A stretch of 12,345 nucleotides of DNA from Bacteroidetes bacterium ADurb.Bin302. GTDB taxonomy: Bacteria; Bacteroidota; Bacteroidia; Bacteroidales; Paludibacteraceae. The position numbers were made by a program, and so were the translations under genes. Under the pieces are notes generated by a model that ran no database searches, was not told where the DNA came from, and saw only the letters and a program-made list of their open reading frames with translations. Below are positions 7,415 through 12,345 of the stretch, one piece after another (position 1 is the stretch's first letter; the number at the start of each line of letters is the position of its first letter). Location: NCBI GenBank assembly GCA_002069025.1, contig MWBK01000048.1, forward strand, positions 1-12,345, in the 5' to 3' direction.

Positions 7415-8067
7415 GAATCTTTGCCATAGGTGATATTCACGGATGTTTTGACTCTCTTATAGAATTGATAGAAAATGTAATATCTCTCAAGAAAGAAGAT
7501 AAACTAATTCTTCTAGGTGATTATATTGATAGAGGATTAGATAGTAAAAAAGTCCTTGATTATATTATTACTTTACAGAGTAATAATTATGATATAGTAA
7601 CATTGCATGGTAATCATGAATCAATGTTGATTGATGCATATTACAATGAAGATGTAACATCTAAATGGATACAAAATGGCGGTTCTGAAACATTGAAAAG
7701 TTTTGAAGTCGATTCATTAAAAGCTATTGACCCCAAATACATAAACTTCTGCAATAATTTGAAATCGCATTATGAATTAGATGAGTACATCTTTGTTCAC
7801 GCAGGCTTAAACGATAATCTTGAAGATCCTTTTTCTGACACTTATAGTATGCTATGGAGTAGTAAGGAGCAATATTTAAATCCTTTATTAGTAGATAAAA
7901 TAATCATTCATGCTCATTCTCCGGTATCTCTTAATTTTACTCAGAAACAAATTTCAAATAATAGTAGAGTCATCAATATTGATGGAGGTAGAGTATATAA
8001 TAACGCTAATTGGGGTAAACTTATTGCTATTGAAGTAAATACTAGAACTATTCTATTTGTTAGTTAA
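7405..8067 (+). CDS. PPP-family metallophosphoesterase (Ser/Thr protein phosphatase-like)
   Basis: This 220-residue cytoplasmic enzyme carries the full dinuclear-metal motif set of the PPP superfamily: GDIHG at 9-13, GDYIDRG at 38-44, GNHE at 69-72, the histidine of VHAG (H132) and HAHSP at 169-173, then NIDGGRVY at 191-198. Length and motif spacing match small bacterial and phage PPP phosphatases such as the lambda type, which act on phosphoproteins; diadenosine polyphosphate hydrolysis (ApaH-like) is an alternative. By hand count over 7441-8040 the GC content is about 29%, against about 37% in the kinase gene downstream. Its first codons lie inside the 20-base direct repeat. The 3' end overlaps the -33 element of the next promoter. 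The biochemical class is secure; the substrate is unknown. Confidence 0.9.
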   Translation: MSKRIFAIGDIHGCFDSLIELIENVISLKKEDKLILLGDYIDRGLDSKKVLDYIITLQSNNYDIVTLHGNHESMLIDAYYNEDVTSKWIQNGGSETLKSFEVDSLKAIDPKYINFCNNLKSHYELDEYIFVHAGLNDNLEDPFSDTYSMLWSSKEQYLNPLLVDKIIIHAHSPVSLNFTQKQISNNSRVINIDGGRVYNNANWGKLIAIEVNTRTILFVS

Positions 8068-8086
8068 GATAATAGTTATATATTTG
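8056..8086 (+). promoter_or_regulatory. Bacteroidota-type promoter of the HTH-nucleotidyltransferase operon
   Basis: TTTG (8056-8059), a 19-base spacer and TATATTTG (8079-8086) match the -33/-7 consensus TTTG-N19-21-TAnnTTTG exactly. This is the best promoter in the window. The -33 element is in the last codons of the phosphatase gene. Transcription should start around 8089-8093, inside the palindrome that follows. Confidence 0.75.
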
Positions 8087-8087
8087 C

Positions 8088-8106
8088 AATTCGCGAATCG
8101 CGAATT
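8088..8106. promoter_or_regulatory. Perfect 9+1+9 palindrome, probable autoregulatory operator
   Basis: AATTCGCGA and TCGCGAATT are exact inverted arms around a single A. The site begins one base after the -7 box, covers the expected transcription start and ends 13 bases before the HTH gene's ATG. A dyad of this size, with CGCG in a very AT-rich setting, fits a dimeric winged-helix repressor; the first gene of the operon encodes such a protein. That it binds here is an inference. Confidence 0.7.
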
Positions 8107-8119
8107 ATACATTATTTAT

Positions 8120-8641
8120 ATGAAGAAACACAATGGAATGCGACCACAGGACATAGTGGTATTGATAAAGATAATATCTATACAGCAACCGAACTGGCGA
8201 AATATAGATATCGCTAATTCTATTCTTATTAGTGCTTCTGAAGTATCTGAAGCACTAAATAGATGTAAAATTGCTGGACTTATTGATTCTAAAAAAAAGA
8301 AAGTAAACATTAACTCCTTTCTAGAGTTCTTAATCTATGGATTAAAATATGTTTTTCCTGTTCAACCTGGTTCTATAGTAAAAGGAATCCCAACTGCTCA
8401 TTCTGCTTCTCCAATTAAAGAACATATATCTACAGGTAACGATATTTATGTGTGGCCATACATTAAAGGAGGGTCTCGTGGACAAGCAATTGAACCACTG
8501 TATAAAAATCTACCTAAAGCAGTTGAAAATGATGTTTTATTCTATGAATTATTAGCAATTATTGATACAATACGAGTTGGTCGTGTACGGGAAATAGAGA
8601 TTGCTATTGAAGAATTAAAAAAACGACTAAAGAATGCCTAG
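8120..8641 (+). CDS. Winged-helix DNA-binding protein, putative antitoxin/repressor
   Basis: This is a 173-residue protein. I chose the ATG at 8120 because upstream in-frame sequence overlaps the phosphatase end, the promoter and the palindrome. The N-terminal RPQDIVVLIKI begins a helix-turn-helix of about residues 9-58 (WRNIDIANSILISASEVSEALNRCKIAGLI), with MarR/winged-helix character. The C-terminal part has landmarks recalled from uncharacterised proteins mostly found in other phyla: EFLIYGLKYVFPV (69-81), GIPTAHSASP (89-98), VWPYIKGGSRGQAIEPLY (111-128) and LLAIIDTIRVGRVRE (144-158). It overlaps the nucleotidyltransferase gene by 8 bases, which implies translational coupling. Autorepression through the upstream palindrome and neutralisation of its partner are likely but unproven. 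Confidence 0.85.
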   Translation: MKKHNGMRPQDIVVLIKIISIQQPNWRNIDIANSILISASEVSEALNRCKIAGLIDSKKKKVNINSFLEFLIYGLKYVFPVQPGSIVKGIPTAHSASPIKEHISTGNDIYVWPYIKGGSRGQAIEPLYKNLPKAVENDVLFYELLAIIDTIRVGRVREIEIAIEELKKRLKNA

Positions 8642-9329
8642 TACAAATATAACAATGCTCCAAACTGTTGCTAATGGGTTAGAGGAGTTAAAAGATGATA
8701 TGGTTTTCGTTGGAGGTTCTGTCGCAGAACTTTATGTAGATAATCCGGCTGCATCTGATATTAGGCCTACATTAGATGTAGATTGTGTTATAGAATTAAG
8801 TTCGAGAACTGCTCATGCAAAATTAGAAGAAGCATTACGGGCAAAACGATTTGCGAATGACACCTCTCAAGGAGCTCCAATTTGTAGATGGATATATCAG
8901 GATATTAAAGTTGATATTATGCCCACCGACTCCAATGTACTTGGATTTACCAATATCTGGTATGACGAAGGAGTTGACAATAAGATTATAAAAACTTTAC
9001 CTGATGGTACCGAAATATTTGTATTCCCACCGGAATATTATCTTGCAGCCAAATTCGAGGCTCATAGAGGAAGAGGAGGAAATGATCTCAGACAAAGTCA
9101 TGATTTTGAAGATATTATTTACATTTTTGACAATTGTCCAGAGATAGTAGAAAATATTAGGAATGCAAATCAAACTGTAAAAAATTATCTAAAACAAGAA
9201 TGCCGGAACTTGTTGGGGAATGACAATTTAACGGAAGGTATTGAAACAGCTTTACCATATGGGTCGGATGAAGAAAATACAGATATAATTTTGGAATTAA
9301 TCAATCGTATTGCGGAAATAGAACTATAG
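8634..9329 (+). CDS. AbiEii-like nucleotidyltransferase, putative toxin
   Basis: This 231-residue protein has the nucleotidyltransferase core: VGGSVAELY at 26-34 (the GGS motif), the metal-binding pair D48 and D50 in TLDVDCVIE, and a third Asp, D94, in IKVDIMPTD. A basic segment follows, LAAKFEAHRGRGGNDLRQSHDFED (137-160), of the kind seen in AbiEii/MNT-type enzymes (K140, R145, R147, D151, D157). Family members transfer nucleotides to RNA or protein; in AbiE the enzyme is the toxin and the upstream gene the antitoxin. Here the start codon lies inside the end of the HTH gene (ATGCCTAG), the same order and coupling as AbiEi-AbiEii, although the partner does not look like AbiEi itself. The catalytic class is well supported; the toxin role is inferred. 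Confidence 0.85.
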   Translation: MPSTNITMLQTVANGLEELKDDMVFVGGSVAELYVDNPAASDIRPTLDVDCVIELSSRTAHAKLEEALRAKRFANDTSQGAPICRWIYQDIKVDIMPTDSNVLGFTNIWYDEGVDNKIIKTLPDGTEIFVFPPEYYLAAKFEAHRGRGGNDLRQSHDFEDIIYIFDNCPEIVENIRNANQTVKNYLKQECRNLLGNDNLTEGIETALPYGSDEENTDIILELINRIAEIEL

Positions 9330-9340
9330 AGAATAAGGAA

Positions 9341-9365
9341 ACAACATATAAATTATCAATGTTGT
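9341..9365. repeat. Short inverted repeat after the nucleotidyltransferase gene
   Basis: ACAACAT (9341-9347) and ATGTTGT (9359-9365) form a 7-bp stem with an 11-base loop, 11 bases after the stop codon. No T run follows, so it is at best a weak terminator or an mRNA-end structure. The remaining intergenic bases up to 9469 show no strong promoter, only an imperfect TACACTTG at 9422-9429. Confidence 0.3.
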
Positions 9366-9469
9366 CCAAAAAACGCTAAAGAAGTCTTAGGCTTTTTCAA
9401 ACTTAGTAAGTTTCTGTAAAATACACTTGTTCAATTATATTCATCTAATCAGATTCTTATAAAATCTAG

Positions 9470-9489
9470 AAATACGATTATGAGTAAAA
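9470..9489 (+). repeat. 20-base direct repeat, right copy, covering the kinase start codon
   Basis: This is the exact second copy of the repeat at 7395-7414. It includes ten bases upstream of the kinase ATG (9480) and the codons for M-S-K. See the left copy for the sequence. Confidence 0.95.
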
Positions 9490-10376
9490 TCGCAATTGCA
9501 GGACTTATCAACATTGAAAGCACACTTAAAATTGATGCATTTCCTATTAAATATGAGCCTATTACTTATGCGGATTTTAAAATAAAAACAGCAGTATCAG
9601 GCGTAGCCTATAATATTACAAAAGCCTTACACACACTGGGCGATGAAGTTAATTTGATATCGATGACAGGGGATGATAAAGAGGCAAAGCAAATAGAAAC
9701 AGAGTTGCTAAATGAGGGTTTAAGTATGCAATACATTTTACCTGCACTAAAAGAGACTCCACAATCGGTTATACTGTATGATTCTGAGGGCAAAAGACGC
9801 ATCTACTGCGATTTGAAAGATATTCAGACTTGCTCTTACAACACAAATATTGCAAATGATATTTTTGAAACATGTGATGCGGCTGTGCTATGTAATATAA
9901 ATTTTGCAAGAGGATTCTTAGGCATCGCCAAAAAGCTACATATACCCATTGTTACTGATGTACATGTTTTCTCTGATCCGCAAGATGCTTACAACCACGA
10001 TTTCTTGAATGCTGCAGATGTGTTGTTTTTGAGTGACGAAGGACTGCCATGTACTCCAAAGCAATTTTTGCACACTTTGTCCGAAATTTATCCTATGAAT
10101 GTTATTGTTTTGGGATGTGGAGCAAAGGGTGCTGTGTTATATGATAGAAAAAAAGGACGTATCAGAAGTTTTTCTGCTGCTACAAATATTGCTCCTGTAG
10201 TAAATACTGTTGGAGCGGGAGATGCTTTACTAAGTGCATTTACGCATTTTTACTTACAGGGAATAGATCCTGCCGAATGTTTACGTAAGGCACAGATTTT
10301 TGCGGCTATTAAAATATCTGCTAATGGAGCTGCCCAAGGATTTGTTTCTGAACAAGAGCTAAGTCGCTATGTATAA
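9480..10376 (+). CDS. PfkB-family carbohydrate or nucleoside kinase
   Basis: This 298-residue cytoplasmic kinase has a ribokinase-like fold and phosphorylates a sugar or nucleoside with ATP. The C-terminal PfkB signature is clear: NTVGAGDALLSAF at 242-254, with the anion hole GAGD and catalytic base D248. The N-terminal glycine-rich substrate region is SGVAYNITKALHTLG at 40-54, slightly degenerate compared with GGxxxN. LGCGAKGAVLY at 211-221 is the usual strand before the ATP loop. The length is normal (about 300). The substrate cannot be assigned. If the cassette 7395-9469 is an insertion, this gene originally stood next to dapF as a divergent neighbour, and it may have lost its own promoter. 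A T-rich terminator candidate follows it. Confidence 0.9.
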   Translation: MSKIAIAGLINIESTLKIDAFPIKYEPITYADFKIKTAVSGVAYNITKALHTLGDEVNLISMTGDDKEAKQIETELLNEGLSMQYILPALKETPQSVILYDSEGKRRIYCDLKDIQTCSYNTNIANDIFETCDAAVLCNINFARGFLGIAKKLHIPIVTDVHVFSDPQDAYNHDFLNAADVLFLSDEGLPCTPKQFLHTLSEIYPMNVIVLGCGAKGAVLYDRKKGRIRSFSAATNIAPVVNTVGAGDALLSAFTHFYLQGIDPAECLRKAQIFAAIKISANGAAQGFVSEQELSRYV

Positions 10377-10392
10377 ATGGATATCCGTAAAA

Positions 10393-10426
10393 GCATAATT
10401 TAATATGCGATTTTTTTGTATTTTTT
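10393..10426 (+). terminator. Probable intrinsic terminator of the kinase gene
   Basis: GCATA (10393-10397) and TATGC (10404-10408) form a 5-bp stem with a 6-base loop, 16 bases after the stop codon, followed by GATTTTTTTGTATTTTTT. The stem is short, but the two T runs and the position fit termination. Confidence 0.5.
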
Positions 10427-10460
10427 AAGATCACACAATATAAAAGATCGTTTTTCGTTA

Positions 10461-10468
10461 TATCTTTG
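10461..10468 (+). promoter_or_regulatory. -7 box of the GH16 gene
   Basis: TATCTTTG matches TAnnTTTG fully. It lies five bases before a long palindrome and about 50 bases before the first ATG of the GH16 frame. No TTTG is seen at -33, as is common for regulated promoters. The expected transcription start is near 10472-10475. Confidence 0.6.
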
Positions 10469-10472
10469 TACA

Positions 10473-10496
10473 GTTTTTGCAAACGTTTACAAAAAC
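10473..10496. promoter_or_regulatory. 24-base LacI-type operator at the GH16 transcription start
   Basis: The arms GTTTTTGCAAAC (10473-10484) and GTTTACAAAAAC (10485-10496) are inverted copies with one mismatched pair. The core TGCAAACGTTTACA has the central CG and AAACGTTT typical of LacI/CcpA-family operators. It overlaps the expected start of transcription, a repressor position. A sugar-responsive LacI-type regulator encoded elsewhere is the likely ligand; none is in this window. Confidence 0.65.
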
Positions 10497-10520
10497 TATC
10501 GCAACTCCCTTAACTTCTTT

Positions 10521-12345
10521 ATGAAAAATGTCGTCCTTCGGGATGAGTTTTTTTGTGATAACCTTTTTATCAAATATCGTAATCTGAAAAAGCGCACTTT
10601 TGCAATGGTGGCAGCCTTACTTACGCTGTGCAGTATTAGAGTAAATGCAGCATACGAACTAGTTTGGTCTGACGAATTTAATTGTTCAAACGTAAATACT
10701 TCTGTTTGGAACTACGAATTAGGTACCGGCGATCAAGGCTGGGGGAACTGGGAACAGGAATACTACTCAAATAGTACAAATAATGTTTATACTGAAGATG
10801 GTAGCTTAGTAATCAAGGCTATTAGAGATAATACTCAGTACGATCCGAATTACAATACTTCGTTTACCTCAGGACGTATTAAAAGTAACGCTAAAATTCA
10901 GGCAAAGTATGGCAAAATTGAGGCTAGTATTAAATTACCTCAGGCGGTAAAAGGAATATGGCCCGCATTCTGGATGCTTGGCACGGGAAAAAGCACTTGG
11001 CCTTATCAAGGTGAAATAGATATTATGGAATATATGTGTACGTCAAGTTCTTATAGCGATGTTAAAAGTACTCTACACTGGAACGCAAACGGCATGAATG
11101 GAGCTTATAGTCCTGCAGATTATGGTTTAAGCAAAACTGTAAGTAACCCAACGCAGTATCACACATATACTATGGAATGGACTCCTACTACTATTAGGAG
11201 TTATGTCGATGGGGTTCAATATTACATTATTGACATTAACAGTGCTAATTTTGATGCTTTTCAGCATGAATTTTACATATTGTTAAATCTCGCAGTAGGT
11301 GGTAGTTTTGTTAATTATGAAATTGACGGAAGTTTTCAAGAAGCTGCGATGTATGTTGATTGGATTAGAGTATATCAAGACAAAAGTGCTTATCCTGCTT
11401 CTTCTTTAACTGATAATTCTACTGAATGTAATGACGAACCTGAATCTCCGTATGATCAAATTCTTGTTTATTGCGATCATAGCGGAAGTGGTAAGGTTAT
11501 GGATTTACGTGGTTCAAATTTCTATATATGGAGTAATACTGTAACAGTTACTAGTTTGGGTTCTACTTTTGAAGGTGCTAACTCCATGGCGCTTTCTACT
11601 TCAAAAGCTCTTGGCTGGTATGGTGGTGGATTTACAAATACTACTTCGCGCGAGTATTCATTCCTAAATAATTATTCTTTACATTTTGCATATTACACCA
11701 GTTCAACAGAACCTTTCGGTGTTAAAATCAGTGATGTTGTACACACGATCAATCCTACCCAAACTAATACTTGGGTTGAAGCTGAAATCCCTGTTTCAAG
11801 CCTTAACGGGATCACCTTAGGAACTTCATCTGATATGCTTTTATTCAGTATTTGTAATGGCAACGGCGAAACTTTGTCAGACGGACGTCTTATAGCTTTT
11901 GATGATGTATATTATTACTACAAAGAGCCAACACCAAGTATCTCTGAGGTTAATGCATCACCCATAGGGGCATGTCTTGGTTCTACTGTAAATTTTTCTG
12001 CTGCATACAATTCTTTTAGTGGTACTCCTACTATTCAATATGCTGTAAAAAAAGCTGCGGGTTCGTACACAAACATATCAGGAAGTTCATACACAGCTCT
12101 TTCTGCGGGTGATTATACTGTAAAAGCTACTGCTACTTATGGTTCTGAAAGTGCTGAAAACACAAGTACTTTTACAATATGGGATAACCCGACTGTTTCT
12201 ATTTCTCCTTCTGTAAGCACAATAACATGTACTAATGCTTCATCAGTACTAACTGCTAGCGGCACTAATATTGCATCGTACAAATGGGATGATAATTCAA
12301 TTAATGCAACACGAACAGTTAATACCGGCGGTACTTATACCGTTA
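10521..12345 (+). CDS. Secreted GH16 beta-glucanase (laminarinase-like), multidomain, 3' end outside the window
   Basis: The open frame runs 608 codons to the window edge. A Sec signal peptide ends after VNA (residue 43), preceded by LKKRTFAMVAALLTLCSIR. A GH16 catalytic domain fills residues 44-288: ELVWSDEFN at the start, WGNWEQEYYS, the active-site signature GEIDIMEY with nucleophile E165, D167 and acid/base E170, and MYVDWIRVYQD at the end. It should hydrolyse beta-1,3 or mixed-linkage glucan outside the cytoplasm. Residues 310-468 form a beta-sandwich ending in AFDDVYYYY, probably a carbohydrate-binding module. Residues 470-553 and 557 onward are Ig/PKD-like repeats (YKWDDNS.., GGTYTV), common in long exported proteins of this phylum. 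The start is uncertain: the ATG at 10521 gives a 43-residue leader and lies in a terminator-like hairpin; the next ATG is codon 29 (10605). Confidence 0.92.
   Translation, partial: MKNVVLRDEFFCDNLFIKYRNLKKRTFAMVAALLTLCSIRVNAAYELVWSDEFNCSNVNTSVWNYELGTGDQGWGNWEQEYYSNSTNNVYTEDGSLVIKAIRDNTQYDPNYNTSFTSGRIKSNAKIQAKYGKIEASIKLPQAVKGIWPAFWMLGTGKSTWPYQGEIDIMEYMCTSSSYSDVKSTLHWNANGMNGAYSPADYGLSKTVSNPTQYHTYTMEWTPTTIRSYVDGVQYYIIDINSANFDAFQHEFYILLNLAVGGSFVNYEIDGSFQEAAMYVDWIRVYQDKSAYPASSLTDNSTECNDEPESPYDQILVYCDHSGSGKVMDLRGSNFYIWSNTVTVTSLGSTFEGANSMALSTSKALGWYGGGFTNTTSREYSFLNNYSLHFAYYTSSTEPFGVKISDVVHTINPTQTNTWVEAEIPVSSLNGITLGTSSDMLLFSICNGNGETLSDGRLIAFDDVYYYYKEPTPSISEVNASPIGACLGSTVNFSAAYNSFSGTPTIQYAVKKAAGSYTNISGSSYTALSAGDYTVKATATYGSESAENTSTFTIWDNPTVSISPSVSTITCTNASSVLTASGTNIASYKWDDNSINATRTVNTGGTYTV
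10524..10554 (+). terminator. Terminator-like UUCG hairpin over the first ATG of the GH16 frame
   Basis: TCGTCC (10531-10536), the loop TTCG and GGATGA (10541-10546) form a 6-bp stem with one G-U pair. Five A-T pairs (10524-10528 with 10549-10553) can extend it across a small internal loop. TTTTTTT (10548-10554) follows directly. The C(UUCG)G tetraloop is exceptionally stable. This is a standard intrinsic-terminator form, placed in the leader or the first codons of the GH16 gene instead of at a gene end. Confidence 0.6.

Noticed and set aside
8057..8119. Longer start for the winged-helix protein
   Set aside because: The extra 21 codons overlap the phosphatase end and include the promoter -7 box and the palindrome. 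The start at 8120 lies just downstream of these signals.
9422..9429. TACACTTG as a kinase promoter
   Set aside because: It has one mismatch to TAnnTTTG, no TTTG at -33, and lies about 50 bases from the start. Too weak to list as a promoter.
7395..9489. Insertion sequence or integrative element
   Set aside because: The 20-base repeats are direct, there are no terminal inverted repeats, and none of the three genes is a transposase or integrase. I report the repeats without assigning an element type.
9608..9802. Minus-strand frame inside the kinase gene
   Set aside because: Short shadow frame opposite a clear PfkB-family gene. The same applies to 8116-8310, 6668-6865, 6307-6588, 5911-6099 and 4988-5182.

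Overview
The window looks like a chromosomal segment of an AT-rich member of the Bacteroidota, most likely Bacteroidales. Three things point there. The left half carries a type III glutamine synthetase, an Amt transporter, a PII protein with the divergent T-loop seen in this phylum, and the DapL-DapF route to meso-diaminopimelate. The best promoters match the Bacteroidota pattern, a -7 box TAnnTTTG in one case with a -33 TTTG. Starts lack clear Shine-Dalgarno sequences. No rRNA, tRNA, CRISPR array, transposase or integrase is visible, and no gap between genes reaches 300 bases.

Left block (1-7142, all on the minus strand). In transcription order: dapF, dapL, a secreted beta-barrel (TorF-like) protein, glnB/glnK (PII), amt and glnN (its 3' end lies outside the window). 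Amt imports ammonium, PII gates Amt and reads 2-oxoglutarate/ATP/ADP, and GSIII fixes ammonium into glutamine. DapL and DapF turn tetrahydrodipicolinate, using glutamate nitrogen, into meso-DAP for lysine and peptidoglycan. A tandem array of 18 heptamers fills the dapF-dapL gap, and long inverted repeats lie in the dapL-porin and amt-glnN gaps.

Middle block (7143-9479, plus strand). After an AT-rich divergent intergenic region comes a three-gene cassette: a PPP-family metallophosphoesterase, a winged-helix DNA-binding protein and an AbiEii-like nucleotidyltransferase. The last two overlap by 8 bases and have their own phylum-type promoter with a perfect 9+1+9 palindrome at the expected transcription start. 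This is the layout of an autoregulated toxin-antitoxin-type module. The cassette is flanked by an exact 20-base direct repeat that covers the start codon of the phosphatase and the start codon of the next gene, so it may be a recent insertion.

Right block (9480-12345, plus strand). A PfkB-family sugar/nucleoside kinase is followed by a probable terminator, then by a promoter with a LacI-type operator. These precede a large secreted GH16 beta-glucanase (laminarinase-like) with a probable carbohydrate-binding domain and Ig-like repeats; it runs off the window. A terminator-like UUCG hairpin with a T7 tract sits exactly over the first ATG of the GH16 reading frame, so either the start is further downstream or expression is attenuated.
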